Numbered from the stretch's first letter, positions 25,747 through 35,924 are shown. The stretch: 64,000 bases of DNA from Lachnospiraceae bacterium (GCA_017526745.1 JAFXQX010000039.1:1-64000), one strand, 5' to 3'. Program-made: numbers and translations. Notes: generated by a model not told the origin, from the sequence alone.

Positions 25747-28115
25747 TGGCTTCGTGGATAATAATAGTTGATGACGATGTTACAAACCTCAAAGCGGCGG
25801 GTCAGATCCTTTCCAAAAACAACATGCGTGTTACCACATTGAAGTCGGGAAAGAGCCTGCTTGATTACGTGCGCGAAAAAGGTGCACCCGACCTCATTCT
25901 TCTTGACATCAACATGCCGGGGATGGATGGATTTGAAACGCTTTCCAATTACCGTAAGCTCGAGGAGGAACTGTCCGTACCCGAGACCCCGATCGTCTTT
26001 CTGACGGCTGACGAAGACGGTGCGAATGAGAGCCGCGGTTTTGAGATGGGGGTGAGCGATTACATCAGGAAGCCGTTCGATCCGGATGTTCTCGTACGAC
26101 GTGTAAACAATATCGTTAATACCCGGGGGCAGATGCTCCGCTTTGAAGAAGAGGCGACCATTGACAAGCTCACGGGCTTTCTGAACAAATACAATGCAAA
26201 TGAACAGATCGGAAAACTGTGCGCTTCCAAAGAAGGTGCACTCTTTATCATAGATCTTGATTCTTTCAAACTCGTCAATGATATTTACGGTCATGATATG
26301 GGTGACCGTGTCCTTGCGACATTCTCCGAGATCCTGAAAGCGAATATGGTATTTCCCGCAGTCTTCGGCAGGATAGGCGGAGACGAGTTTCTGATGTTTG
26401 CCGAAAACCTTCATGATGAGAAGGAGATCAGCAAGTATTCCGAAACAATAAACCGCTGTCTGATCATAGAAGCCCGTAAGATGATGGGCGAGGATATGAG
26501 CATACCGCTCGGCGCTTCGATAGGTGTTGTTTTTGCCCCCGATCAGGGCACTGATTTCAACACCCTCTTCAGGCTCGCCGACAAGGCGCTTTATATGATA
26601 AAGAGCAACGGCAAGCACGGCTATTCACTGTATCTTGAAGAAAACGAGGCCAGTCAGGTCCCGACCGATATCAGCCTTGCGATGCTGACCCAGATACTTG
26701 AGGAACGCAATATCCCGCAGAATGCCATGTGGATGGGAAAAGAAGCGTTCGGAAACGTATACCGTTACATGATCCGGTACATGGACAGATACCGCGGAAC
26801 AGCGTATAAGATGCTCTTTACCGCAAAGTTCATTCCGAAGGATCTGTCCGGATCCGAAAAAGAAAGGATCATGTTAAGCCTTCGCGAACTTCTCCAGGAA
26901 TCCTTAAGAAACAGCGATATCATGATGCAGATCGGGGATAACCACTTCTTCCTGATGCTTCCGGAGATAAGCGACTACAATGTCTCGCGTGTGACAGACA
27001 GGGTCATGCATGCCTGGAAGAGCAACCAGTACAGCGGTCTTGTTAAGCTGTCTGTTGAGACTGAGAGCACCGATCCGGAGATGCATGACTATGTTTCGGA
27101 CCGGTCCGATGACGAAAATCATATCATCGTGGTTAACGATGATACCGCTGACCTTGACTTTATGGTCAACAGCCTTCTTGCAAAAGGATATGATGTTACC
27201 GGCGTCTCAGGCGGATCGCAGCTTCTTGAGATGCTTGAAGAGAGCAGGCCGAACCTTATCATCATCAAGGAAGATCTTGAAGGTCTTTCCGGACTTGACA
27301 CGATAGTCAGCATCAGAAAACAGGGCGGCGCGATCCGGAGGATCCCGGTGGTACTTATAGCAAATGACGATCTCGCAGTGGAACAAAGAGGCCTCGAACT
27401 TGGCGTCGTTGATTTTATCCGCATGCCGATATCCAAAGAGAAACTGTTCATCCGCGTCAGTAACATCTTAAGGATGACGATCCTGAAGGATCACATGAAT
27501 CAGGAGGTCGAGAAAAAGACTGAGGAATACGAGCAGCTCGGTATTCATATAATAAAAGCACTTGCGCTTTCGATCGATGCGAAGGACAGATACACAAACG
27601 GCCATTCGAGCCGTGTTGCCGAATACTCCAGGGAGATCGCGGCAAGATGCGGATATGGCGAGCACGAGCAAAATGAGATATATATTGCAGGCCTGTTGCA
27701 CGATGTCGGCAAGATAGGCATACCCGATGCGATCATAAACAAGAAGGACAGACTTACCGACGAGGAATACGACGTCATCAAGAAGCATCCCGTCATCGGT
27801 GCGCAGATACTTGGATCGATAAAGGAGATGCCGAACCTTCCTAACGGTGCAAGATGGCATCATGAAAGATATGACGGAAGCGGTTATCCCGACGGACTTC
27901 GCGGGGATGCCATACCGGAAGTTGCAAGGATCATCGCAGTGGCAGATGCGTATGATGCCATGACGAGCCATAGAAGCTACAGGGATACCCTGCCTCAGGA
28001 CGAGGTAAGGGCAGAACTGAAAAGATGCAGCGGTACCCAGTTCGATCCCGTATTTGCCGACATCATGATCGGCATCATGGATGAGGACAAGGACTACCAG
28101 CTGAGGGAACAGTAA
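25746..28115 (+). CDS. REC-GGDEF-REC-HD-GYP cyclic-di-GMP enzyme
   Basis: 789 aa, soluble. Receiver 1 (about 3-125) has LILLDINMP (Asp54) and DYIRKPFD. GGDEF (about 140-300) has an intact GRIGGDEF (211-215) and ALYMIKSNGK. Residues 310-450 are unassigned. Receiver 2 (about 458-580) is degenerate: the acceptor site reads NLIIIKEDLEG, Lys for Asp. HD-GYP (about 600-780) has LLHDVGKIGIP (His652, Asp653) and HHERYDGSGYPDGL. So the protein could both make and break c-di-GMP under phosphorylation of receiver 1. First of three tightly coupled signalling genes. Confidence 0.92.
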   Translation: MASWIIIVDDDVTNLKAAGQILSKNNMRVTTLKSGKSLLDYVREKGAPDLILLDINMPGMDGFETLSNYRKLEEELSVPETPIVFLTADEDGANESRGFEMGVSDYIRKPFDPDVLVRRVNNIVNTRGQMLRFEEEATIDKLTGFLNKYNANEQIGKLCASKEGALFIIDLDSFKLVNDIYGHDMGDRVLATFSEILKANMVFPAVFGRIGGDEFLMFAENLHDEKEISKYSETINRCLIIEARKMMGEDMSIPLGASIGVVFAPDQGTDFNTLFRLADKALYMIKSNGKHGYSLYLEENEASQVPTDISLAMLTQILEERNIPQNAMWMGKEAFGNVYRYMIRYMDRYRGTAYKMLFTAKFIPKDLSGSEKERIMLSLRELLQESLRNSDIMMQIGDNHFFLMLPEISDYNVSRVTDRVMHAWKSNQYSGLVKLSVETESTDPEMHDYVSDRSDDENHIIVVNDDTADLDFMVNSLLAKGYDVTGVSGGSQLLEMLEESRPNLIIIKEDLEGLSGLDTIVSIRKQGGAIRRIPVVLIANDDLAVEQRGLELGVVDFIRMPISKEKLFIRVSNILRMTILKDHMNQEVEKKTEEYEQLGIHIIKALALSIDAKDRYTNGHSSRVAEYSREIAARCGYGEHEQNEIYIAGLLHDVGKIGIPDAIINKKDRLTDEEYDVIKKHPVIGAQILGSIKEMPNLPNGARWHHERYDGSGYPDGLRGDAIPEVARIIAVADAYDAMTSHRSYRDTLPQDEVRAELKRCSGTQFDPVFADIMIGIMDEDKDYQLREQ

Positions 28116-30689
28116 ATGGCACCGAAACGAAATGACAAACAAAAGATCACAAAGAATGAACTGTTCATATCGTCCCATCTGATGATGATCCTGACATATA
28201 CGATCTTCTCGGTGATACTGATCATCGAGACGTTTGTCATGGACTGGGAGAAATGGGCAGCCCTTCTGATACTTGCAGGAGTCGCAATATCATGGTACAT
28301 ACATTTTTCGCAGATAGGAGATGATATTCTCAGGCTGTGGATATGTTCGATACTAATGATGGCCACGTTCTTTTTCTACGGGACACACGAGACGAGCACA
28401 TTCGATCTGGCCGTCGTGATATGCGTTGTGATGTTCCTGTATACGATGACCGGGATACATTCTCTTGTCACCCTCTGTCAGGTCACGTATTATCTTACCC
28501 TTGCGTATGAACTGTACAACCTTTATACCGGCGGGACGGTGTTCGATCCGCTTCTTGTATCGCGAACGCTCCTTCACATCGCTGTCGTTACGATGACGGG
28601 CTGGATCGCCAGAACGATCATAGATAAATGGCAGGGAGTCCTGGACCAGTCAAGGGAAGAGGTTACCGCGCTTTCCGAGTCGGCTTCGCGTCTTAATGAT
28701 TTTATCGCTAACGTTTCCCATGAGATCAGAACTCCGATAAATGCGATCCTCGGCATATGCAACATGTGCCTGAACGATGAGGAAGATCCGAAAACAAGAA
28801 ACAGCCTCGTTTCCATCGAGAAGGCAGGCAAGAGGATAGGAGAGCAGATAAGCGATATCCTTGATTATTCTGAGATCGACAGGAAGGATCTTGCAAACAA
28901 CTTCGAGGATTTCATGCTCTCATCCGTTCTTAACGATCTTGTAAATGAACTGTCCGTGTATCATAAGAACGGGCTCGAACTCATCATTGACGTTGATGCG
29001 TCCATTCCTTCCGTCATGGAAACTGATGTCGCAAAGCTTAAAAAGATATTGTGGCATCTTATTACAAACGGCATCAAGTTTACAAACGAGGGCGGCGTAT
29101 ATGTACACATCTCATCCATACCGCATGAATACGGCATCAATCTGTGCATGGAGATAAGGGATACCGGGATCGGCATGGATGAAAAACAGCTCGAAAAGAT
29201 CTACGATGACTTCTACAGGGCTGATACAGGGAGAACGAGGAATACCGGAGGTCTCGGCCTGGGCATGATAATCGTCCACGGATTTGTCAGATCTCTGGGC
29301 GGCTTCATGACCGTCGAATCCGAACCCGGCGAGGGGACTACGGTCCGTGTCAGCATTCCCTGCAGGGTAGTTGACAGCGAGAGCTGCATGTCCGTAAGGG
29401 ACAGGGACAGTATCAGTCTCGGTGCATATCTTCATTTCGAAAAGTATTCCAATCCTCACGTCAGGGAATTCTACGATACGATGGTACGAAACATAGTCAC
29501 CGGACTGAAAGTCACGATGCACAGGGTTGACAATACAGAGTCCCTTCGTGCCCTGACCGACAGCAAGAAACTCACGCATCTCTTTGCAGGCCCCGAGGAG
29601 TATCTTAGCGCTTCGGACCTGATGGAGGAGCTTGCAAGATCGATAATAGTTACGGTAGTTGCCGATCCCGGACAGATCATCCTTCCGGCAGGATCCAAAG
29701 TCCGCATAATGTTCAAACCCTTCTACTGTTTCCCCGTTGTCGGCGTGCTCAATTCCAAGATCGGAGAGGCACCGGAGGGTGAAGGGACCGTAACGTTCCC
29801 GGGAGCACGCGTGCTTGTTGTTGATGATGAGCCTATGAACCTGATCGTTTCGTCGCAGATGTTAAGACGTTACGGGATGAACGTTACGACGTGCGAGTCG
29901 GGACAGTCGGCGATCGATCTGTGCCGCTCAAATGATTACGACGTTATACTGATGGATCATATGATGCCGGGTATGGACGGGGTCGAGGCCATGAAGAGGA
30001 TAAGGGCCGACCAGACAAGAGGAAAGGTCCTTGTTCCGATCATTGCTTTTACGGCAAATGCTGTAAGCTCGGCCAAGGAGATGTTCCGTCAGGCGGGATT
30101 TGACGGATTTGTGGGCAAACCCGTTGACAGTGTTGAACTTGAAAGGGTGTTAAAGCGGGTCCTTCCCGCATCTCTTATAGTACTCAGCGATCCCGTAACC
30201 GCAAAAAGGCATATAACAGAGGCAGAAGGGGCCGACGTAAGGTCTGCAGCCGACAGACTTGCTGCGATCGGGGTCGATACCGCAAAGGGACTGTATTACT
30301 GCCAGAATGACAGGAACTTCTATGAAACACTCCTGGCCCAGTATAAAAAAGAATCGGTCCTGAAGAAAAAGATCATGGACGAATCCCTTTTATCGGGAGA
30401 TCTTGCAGCTTATGCGATCCAGGTCCATTCGATAAAGAGTACGTCGAAGATGATCGGCGCGATGGATCTGTCGGAGATCGCACGCGGCCTTGAGACGGCT
30501 GCAAAATCATCGGACAGGGATTATATCGATCAAAATCATGAGACCATGATCACGATGTATGACAGGGTACTGGACGCCATCGGGAAAGATGACGAAGAAC
30601 CGCTGACGGAGAGCGCTGCCGCTGATGATGACGATGACATACTCGAATTCGATCCGGAAGGAGACGATGAGGAAGGAGGCAGTTTATGA
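28116..30689 (+). CDS. Hybrid histidine kinase with receiver and Hpt domains
   Basis: 857 aa. Six hydrophobic segments (about 15-170) form an integral-membrane sensor. HisKA has [12 protein letters not shown] (His202); HATPase has LITNGIKFT, DTGIGMDEK and GGLGLGMI. A linker of about 170 residues looks like a degenerate receiver. The real receiver has LVVDDEPMN and VILMDHMMP (Asp614). Hpt is VHSIKSTSKMIG (His771), then an Asp/Glu-rich tail. Starts directly after the preceding stop and overlaps the next gene by four bases. A complete His-Asp-His relay with no DNA-binding output; partners may be the receivers of the neighbours. Confidence 0.92.
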   Translation: MAPKRNDKQKITKNELFISSHLMMILTYTIFSVILIIETFVMDWEKWAALLILAGVAISWYIHFSQIGDDILRLWICSILMMATFFFYGTHETSTFDLAVVICVVMFLYTMTGIHSLVTLCQVTYYLTLAYELYNLYTGGTVFDPLLVSRTLLHIAVVTMTGWIARTIIDKWQGVLDQSREEVTALSESASRLNDFIANVSHEIRTPINAILGICNMCLNDEEDPKTRNSLVSIEKAGKRIGEQISDILDYSEIDRKDLANNFEDFMLSSVLNDLVNELSVYHKNGLELIIDVDASIPSVMETDVAKLKKILWHLITNGIKFTNEGGVYVHISSIPHEYGINLCMEIRDTGIGMDEKQLEKIYDDFYRADTGRTRNTGGLGLGMIIVHGFVRSLGGFMTVESEPGEGTTVRVSIPCRVVDSESCMSVRDRDSISLGAYLHFEKYSNPHVREFYDTMVRNIVTGLKVTMHRVDNTESLRALTDSKKLTHLFAGPEEYLSASDLMEELARSIIVTVVADPGQIILPAGSKVRIMFKPFYCFPVVGVLNSKIGEAPEGEGTVTFPGARVLVVDDEPMNLIVSSQMLRRYGMNVTTCESGQSAIDLCRSNDYDVILMDHMMPGMDGVEAMKRIRADQTRGKVLVPIIAFTANAVSSAKEMFRQAGFDGFVGKPVDSVELERVLKRVLPASLIVLSDPVTAKRHITEAEGADVRSAADRLAAIGVDTAKGLYYCQNDRNFYETLLAQYKKESVLKKKIMDESLLSGDLAAYAIQVHSIKSTSKMIGAMDLSEIARGLETAAKSSDRDYIDQNHETMITMYDRVLDAIGKDDEEPLTESAAADDDDDILEFDPEGDDEEGGSL

Positions 30690-33430
30690 GTCTTTCCCTC
30701 AGAGAGTTTATAGAGTTTCTTATCCATGAGAAAGGATATGATGCCAACGAGGATAAGATAAACAGGTACATATACGGGTCCACACTCGGCAAGATGCGCA
30801 TGATAGCTCTCGGAGTGGCGATCTTTGAGATCATTGCGCTGATCGTAAGCTTTACTCCCAAGCATCTTGGTGCCGCATATCTTACAGAGTACAGATGGGT
30901 GTATGGTTCGGTCCTTCTTGTCATGCTCTTCGGACTGGCACTTTTTGCGTATGTCAGGCATGACATTGACAGAAGATACAGATCACTTATGTGGATCATG
31001 CCGGTCACTTCACTTCTCGTACAGCTGTGGGCCGTCGCGGCGATGTGCGTGAACGCTTATGCGCTCGGCTTTGCCAATCCGAGCCTTTATATCGCATCGG
31101 CGCTTCTCATCCCGGTATGCACATATATGCATCCCCTGGCATATATTGCCGTTGCCGTTCTCTCGGATACCGCGATGCTTGTCGTATACAGCAGGCTCAG
31201 GGAAGTGATCACCGCTCCTTCTCCTATGCCGGTCGTTATCGCAACGATCCTTCTGATCAAGACGGTGTTCACACTGATGATGTATTTCCTTCAGTTCACG
31301 CTTCGTGCCAAAACGATCACGTTCGAAGAGCAGAAGAAGGAGATCAGCGATCTGAACAACGCCCAGAACAGATTTTTCTCAAGCATGAGTCATGAGATAA
31401 GGACGCCTATCAACACGATCATAGGTCTTAATGAGATGATACTGCGCGAGAAGGTAAGCGATGAGGTCGCCGAGGATGCAGCCAATATCCGTGCCGCCAG
31501 CAACATGCTCCTGCACCTTATAAACGATATACTCGACATGTCCAAGATCTCATCCGGACAGATGAGGCTGACACCGGCTGCTTACCGCCCGGGCGACATG
31601 CTCTCCGAGATAGTCGGCATGCTGTGGCTGAGGTGCCGGGAAAAGGGCCTTGATTTTCACATCCAGGTAGCCCCCGATATCCCATCGGAACTGTACGGCG
31701 ATGAGGTCAGGATCAAACAGATACTCATAAATGTTTTGAATAATGCGATCAAATACACAGAGAAAGGTTCGGTAACGCTTGCGATCCAGTGTAACGGTAT
31801 CACAGACGGCATTGCCGATATCGTGTATTCCGTGACGGACACTGGAAAGGGTATCAGGAAAGAAAGCATACCCCATCTGTTCACTGCTTTCAGACGCGTT
31901 GACGAGACCGAGAACCGCTACATAGAGGGTACCGGCCTTGGCCTGTCGATAGTTAAAGAGCTTACGGAACTTATGGGCGGACACGTCAGCGTGAACAGTG
32001 TTTATACCCAGGGATCGACTTTTGTCATCGAGATCCCCCAGACCGTAACCGATTTTGAAAAGATCGGGAACATCAATCTCGAGGAGAAGCATAAGGCAAA
32101 TCTTTCGGGAGATTATAAATGCAGTTTTGAAGCCCCCGATGCGAATGTGCTCGTTGTTGATGACAATGAATCAAACCTTCTTGTAGTCAGGAAACTCCTT
32201 CGTGCGACCAAGGTAAAGCTTGATACCGCCATAAGCGGTGCCACTGCCCTGGACAGGACACTGGAGAATTCTTACGATGTCATTTTCATGGATCATCTCA
32301 TGCCCGAGATGGACGGGATCGAATGCCTTCACAGAATAAAGGAACAGGTAGGCGGAAGATCGAAGGGATCCAAGTTCATCGCCCTTACCGCCAATGCCGG
32401 GAGCGAGATGAGAAAGCTGTATGCGGATGAGGGATTCGACGGATATCTCGTAAAACCCGTCAATACCCGGGAACTTGAAAGTGAACTTGCCCGCCTTCTT
32501 CCGGGCGACCTAGTAAGATCGACAGGTGAAAATGAAGACATACTGGAAAACAGTACTTCATGGATAGATGCCCGCACCAAGAAGAAACCGATAGTAATCA
32601 CAACAGAGAGCGTTGCGGATATTCCGGCATCGCTTCTGGAAGAGTACGGTATTGATGTGATACCTCATAAAGTCGAGACGGAGGATGGGGTGTTCCTCGA
32701 CGGAGTTGAGATCGATTCGGGCGGACTGCTCGAGTATATGAGAGATGAGAACAAAGTCTCCACTCATCCGCCTTCGGTTTCCGAACACGAGGAATTCTTT
32801 GCCCGGGCCTTATCCGGAGCCCATAATGTGATACATGTAACGATATCGTCCAAAGTACGTCACAGCGGATATGAAGGCTCTGTTGAAGGCGCGGCTGCAT
32901 TTAACAATGTCACCGTATTTGATTCGCACCTTCTGTCGAGCGGGCAGGGCATACTGGCTATTGAAGCGTGCCGTCTCGCCTCCACGGGTGTATCTGTCGG
33001 AGAGATATTAAACCGGCTGGCTTATATCCGTAAATACATCCAGACAAGCTTTATTGTTGACAATATCGATTATCTTGCGAGAAACGGACAGATAAGCGCA
33101 AGACTTGCCGGGGTGGCGAAGTCTATCATGTTCCATCCCGTGATCGATATGAAGAACGGAAAGATGAAGATGTACAGGTTCTATTTCGGGTCGAGGCAGC
33201 GGGCGTGGATCCGGTATATCAATTCGACGCTTGCCAGGGTGACTGATATAGACAGGAGCGAACTGTTCATAACATATGTGGGTCTTTCCCAGAATGACCT
33301 TGATCATATTAAGAATATCGTGGAAAGGAAGATCGTATTCGAACACATTTATTTCCAGAAGGCATCTCCTGCGATAGCCGTCAACTCCGGCCCCGGAACA
33401 TTCGGCCTTCTGTTCAAGTACAGGATGTGA
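30686..33430 (+). CDS. Hybrid histidine kinase fused to a DegV fatty-acid-binding domain
   Basis: 914 aa. Membrane segments at about 35-190; HisKA with [13 protein letters not shown] (His236); HATPase with VLNNAIKYT, DTGKGIRKE and GTGLGLSI; receiver with LVVDDNESN and VIFMDHLMP (Asp536). From residue 634 to the end lies a full DegV/FakB-like domain: IVITTESVADIPASLLEEYG, FDSHLLSSGQGILAIEA, TSFIVDNIDYLARNGQIS, and NSGPGTFGLLF at the C-terminus. The family's TSQPS appears as THPPS, and the SGTY loop is altered. DegV proteins bind long-chain fatty acids and present them to a FakA kinase. Fusion to a kinase-receiver is not something I know as standard. It overlaps the previous gene by four bases and shows no frameshift, so it is a genuine single protein. 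Confidence 0.92.
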   Translation: MSLSLREFIEFLIHEKGYDANEDKINRYIYGSTLGKMRMIALGVAIFEIIALIVSFTPKHLGAAYLTEYRWVYGSVLLVMLFGLALFAYVRHDIDRRYRSLMWIMPVTSLLVQLWAVAAMCVNAYALGFANPSLYIASALLIPVCTYMHPLAYIAVAVLSDTAMLVVYSRLREVITAPSPMPVVIATILLIKTVFTLMMYFLQFTLRAKTITFEEQKKEISDLNNAQNRFFSSMSHEIRTPINTIIGLNEMILREKVSDEVAEDAANIRAASNMLLHLINDILDMSKISSGQMRLTPAAYRPGDMLSEIVGMLWLRCREKGLDFHIQVAPDIPSELYGDEVRIKQILINVLNNAIKYTEKGSVTLAIQCNGITDGIADIVYSVTDTGKGIRKESIPHLFTAFRRVDETENRYIEGTGLGLSIVKELTELMGGHVSVNSVYTQGSTFVIEIPQTVTDFEKIGNINLEEKHKANLSGDYKCSFEAPDANVLVVDDNESNLLVVRKLLRATKVKLDTAISGATALDRTLENSYDVIFMDHLMPEMDGIECLHRIKEQVGGRSKGSKFIALTANAGSEMRKLYADEGFDGYLVKPVNTRELESELARLLPGDLVRSTGENEDILENSTSWIDARTKKKPIVITTESVADIPASLLEEYGIDVIPHKVETEDGVFLDGVEIDSGGLLEYMRDENKVSTHPPSVSEHEEFFARALSGAHNVIHVTISSKVRHSGYEGSVEGAAAFNNVTVFDSHLLSSGQGILAIEACRLASTGVSVGEILNRLAYIRKYIQTSFIVDNIDYLARNGQISARLAGVAKSIMFHPVIDMKNGKMKMYRFYFGSRQRAWIRYINSTLARVTDIDRSELFITYVGLSQNDLDHIKNIVERKIVFEHIYFQKASPAIAVNSGPGTFGLLFKYRM

Positions 33431-33443
33431 CCGGAAACAGAAA

Positions 33444-34511
33444 ATGAAAACAACAGAAAAGAGTACGAACGAAATAAGCTCAAATGATAAAGCACAGATC
33501 CGCGAGAGCGGGCCGGATCTTATCAGATCGCTGGCCTGCTTCTTCGTTGTCGGTGCGCATTTTTACCTGAACATGGGATACTATAATGAGCCGATGGCAG
33601 GGTGGAAGATGTTTGTGGAAACGTCCTGCCGCTGGCTGTTTGTTACGGCCGTGCCCCTGTTTTTTATGCTGACCGGTTATTTCAAGAAGAACAAGAAGAT
33701 GGACAGGGCGCATTATATGTCGATCGTTCCGCTCCTTATCTCATATGTGGTCATTTCGGTCGCAAAGATGATACTGTACAACAGATTGTACGGAAAGATA
33801 TACGGGATCAAAGAGATGTTCGTCAATCTGGGGAACTATCAGATCGCCTGGTATATGGGACTGTATCTGTGCGTGTTCCTGCTGATCCCTTTTCTTAACA
33901 AGGGATGGTATGCACTAACCCAAAAAGAGCAGAATGTCCTTATCGGAACGCTTTTCTTTTTATGTGCTTTATATCCGGTGTGGAACTATATAGCTCCGTC
34001 ATATTTTATTGGCATTTACCCGGTCGTATTTTATTTTCTCGGGATCGCCGTTCGGGACAGAAGATGGAGACCGAACAGGCTGATACTGATCGGAGTGATC
34101 GCTGTAACCGTTCTTACGGAAGCGCTTATCAGCATGAAACTTACATCGACCGGACTGTTTGACTGGAATCTTATCTCAACATCCGACGGAACATACGGGA
34201 CAGCGTTCATCACCATATGTACCGTGTGCATTTTTCTTCTTTTCTATGATGTTAACATCACGTCAAAGACCGTACGTTTTCTGCTGTCAAAGATCAGCGG
34301 GGTGTCGTTTGAGATATACCTGTTTGCAGGTGCTTACGATGCGATAATATACGGGTACGCCAAGAGATACTTAACGGGACCGGTACAAAGCTTTTGGTGG
34401 TTCTTTGTAACGGTCCCGCTCAGTTTTACATGTGCGCTCGTTTCTTCTCTTATCTTTAGATTTATCGTGGATAAGATCTTATTGATCTTCAATCCTTCTG
34501 CTTCGGGTTGA
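33444..34511 (+). CDS. Acyltransferase family 3 membrane protein
   Basis: 355 aa with about ten membrane segments. The acyltransferase-3 start is visible as GPDLIRSLACFFVVGAHFYL (catalytic-type His in GAHF) and PLFFMLTGYFKKNKK. Such proteins O-acylate surface sugars, peptidoglycan or lipids. ATG 33444 follows the DegV-kinase stop by 13 bases with CCGGAAACAG, a weak ribosome site. Co-transcription with the DegV-kinase is likely. The 3' end overlaps a convergent gene by 33 bases. Confidence 0.85.
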   Translation: MKTTEKSTNEISSNDKAQIRESGPDLIRSLACFFVVGAHFYLNMGYYNEPMAGWKMFVETSCRWLFVTAVPLFFMLTGYFKKNKKMDRAHYMSIVPLLISYVVISVAKMILYNRLYGKIYGIKEMFVNLGNYQIAWYMGLYLCVFLLIPFLNKGWYALTQKEQNVLIGTLFFLCALYPVWNYIAPSYFIGIYPVVFYFLGIAVRDRRWRPNRLILIGVIAVTVLTEALISMKLTSTGLFDWNLISTSDGTYGTAFITICTVCIFLLFYDVNITSKTVRFLLSKISGVSFEIYLFAGAYDAIIYGYAKRYLTGPVQSFWWFFVTVPLSFTCALVSSLIFRFIVDKILLIFNPSASG

Positions 34512-34892
34512 AGATCCGTCTGCAAGATCTACTGCGGATGCATCGCAGTTCCTTTTGTGGAACTGTTCCATGATCCGGGCATCACAGTGGCTCGCATGCT
34601 CTATCTTAAGATCGAACATCTCGCTTGTGGCCTTGAAGGCCCTGTGTTCATCGCGAAGCTGTCTTGCAAGCCAGTCGTTGTTCTTATCATCGCAAAGTAC
34701 GGAACTTCTCTTATCCCCCATGTCGCGGCTGACGCTCACGATATCCTTATGGGGCCTGTAGTTCGTATATGTACGTCCCTTGGACTTTGATGCTGCCTTG
34801 GTATTTGATCCGAGGCTTCCGCTTTTGATCACCCTGCGGATTATCAGCCAGATGACAACTACCCAGACAGCAAGCGCAAATAATCCGCTCAT
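34479..34892 (-). CDS. Small single-pass membrane protein paired with SPFH gene
   Basis: 137 aa: an N-terminal membrane anchor (LFALAVWVVVIWLIIRRVI), then a basic linker and a charged helical tail containing NDWLARQLRDEHRAFKATSE. Its ATG overlaps the stop of the SPFH gene (34889-34892), so the two are coupled. I do not know a family. Small membrane partners (for example NfeD-like) commonly accompany SPFH proteins, but this one lacks an NfeD domain. Confidence 0.65.
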   Translation of the reverse strand: MSGLFALAVWVVVIWLIIRRVIKSGSLGSNTKAASKSKGRTYTNYRPHKDIVSVSRDMGDKRSSVLCDDKNNDWLARQLRDEHRAFKATSEMFDLKIEHASHCDARIMEQFHKRNCDASAVDLADGSSTRSRRIEDQ

Positions 34893-35779
34893 GATCTTGC
34901 ACTTTCCGAAAGAGCCGTTATGGCACCGGCAAGGTTTGCAAGGTCCGAAGGAACGATGACTTTTGTCGCCTGTCCGTCAGCCATCTTGGCGACCGCATCA
35001 AACGACTGAAGAGTAAGATACTGCTGTGTCGGATTTGCTTCGTTGATCAGCCTGATACCTTCAGCTTTGGCCTTCTGTACGGCAAGGAGTGCTTCGGCCT
35101 CACCTTCAGCCTCACGAATGCGCTGTTCCTTTACTGCTTCGGCACGAAGTATGGCAGCCTGCTTTTCACCTTCGGCAAGCGTAATAGCTGACTGTTTCTT
35201 ACCTTCTGCCGTAAGGATGGCTTCACGTTTTTCACGCTCGGCTCTCATCTGTTTTTCCATCGCATCCTGGATCGACTGCGGAGGCATGATGTTCTTGACT
35301 TCCACGCGGCTGACCTTGATGCCCCATTTATCCGTTGCTTCATCAAGGATCACAGTGATCTGGGAATTGATATCGTCACGGCTCGTAAGCGTTTCATCAA
35401 GGGTCATGCTTCCGATGATGTTTCGAAGAGTTGTGGCCGACAGATTCTCGATCGCTGCTATGGGACGCTCAACACCGTATGTGAAGAGCTTGGCATCAAA
35501 CACCGAGAAGAATACGACTGAGTCGACCATCATCGTAACGTTATCTTTTGTTATGACGGGCTGGGGCTCGAAGTCGGCAACCTGCTCTTTCAGTGACACT
35601 TTCTTGACTATCCTGTAGAAAAAGGGCACCTTGAAGTGAAGTCCTGCCGCCCAGGAACTGTGATACTTTCCGAGAAACTCAACCACCCAAGCGTTCGCCT
35701 GCGGAACGATGCATATGATTCTTACCAAGAAGATGACTACGATAAGAAATACGATCAGTAAAAAAATCAAACCTTCCAT
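34889..35779 (-). CDS. SPFH/band 7 (stomatin-like) protein
   Basis: 296 aa. The frame runs further upstream, but ATG 35779 begins MEGLIFLLIVFLIVVIFLVR, a membrane anchor, and has AAAGGAG upstream. The SPFH domain shows IVPQANAWVVEFLGKYH, then DVTMMVDSVVFFSVFD-like strands and the coiled tail EKQMRAEREKREAILTAEGK with repeated AEGEKQAAI units. It matches bacterial stomatin/QmcA proteins, which form membrane scaffolds influencing protease and lipid domain organisation. Divergent from the secreted HExxH gene; TATAAT on this strand lies at 35819-35824. Confidence 0.9.
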   Translation of the reverse strand: MEGLIFLLIVFLIVVIFLVRIICIVPQANAWVVEFLGKYHSSWAAGLHFKVPFFYRIVKKVSLKEQVADFEPQPVITKDNVTMMVDSVVFFSVFDAKLFTYGVERPIAAIENLSATTLRNIIGSMTLDETLTSRDDINSQITVILDEATDKWGIKVSRVEVKNIMPPQSIQDAMEKQMRAEREKREAILTAEGKKQSAITLAEGEKQAAILRAEAVKEQRIREAEGEAEALLAVQKAKAEGIRLINEANPTQQYLTLQSFDAVAKMADGQATKVIVPSDLANLAGAITALSESARS

Positions 35780-35840
35780 AATTATTGTTACTCCTTTCGT
35801 ATACAAATACCGGACAGTATTATACCATAATACGAACACG

Positions 35841-35870
35841 TTGACAGCAGGGAGCGTATGAGGGTAAAAT
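35841..35870 (+). promoter_or_regulatory. Promoter for the secreted metallopeptidase operon
   Basis: TTGACA (35841-35846) and TAAAAT (35865-35870) are spaced 18 bp, 54 bases before ATG 35925. No strong promoter lies between the next genes, which overlap, so it may drive 35925-39834. Confidence 0.6.
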
Positions 35871-35924
35871 TCTGATGTATGGCTGTTTTTAGTGCATTGA
35901 CAGTATCCCGAGAGGTTCAATTTC

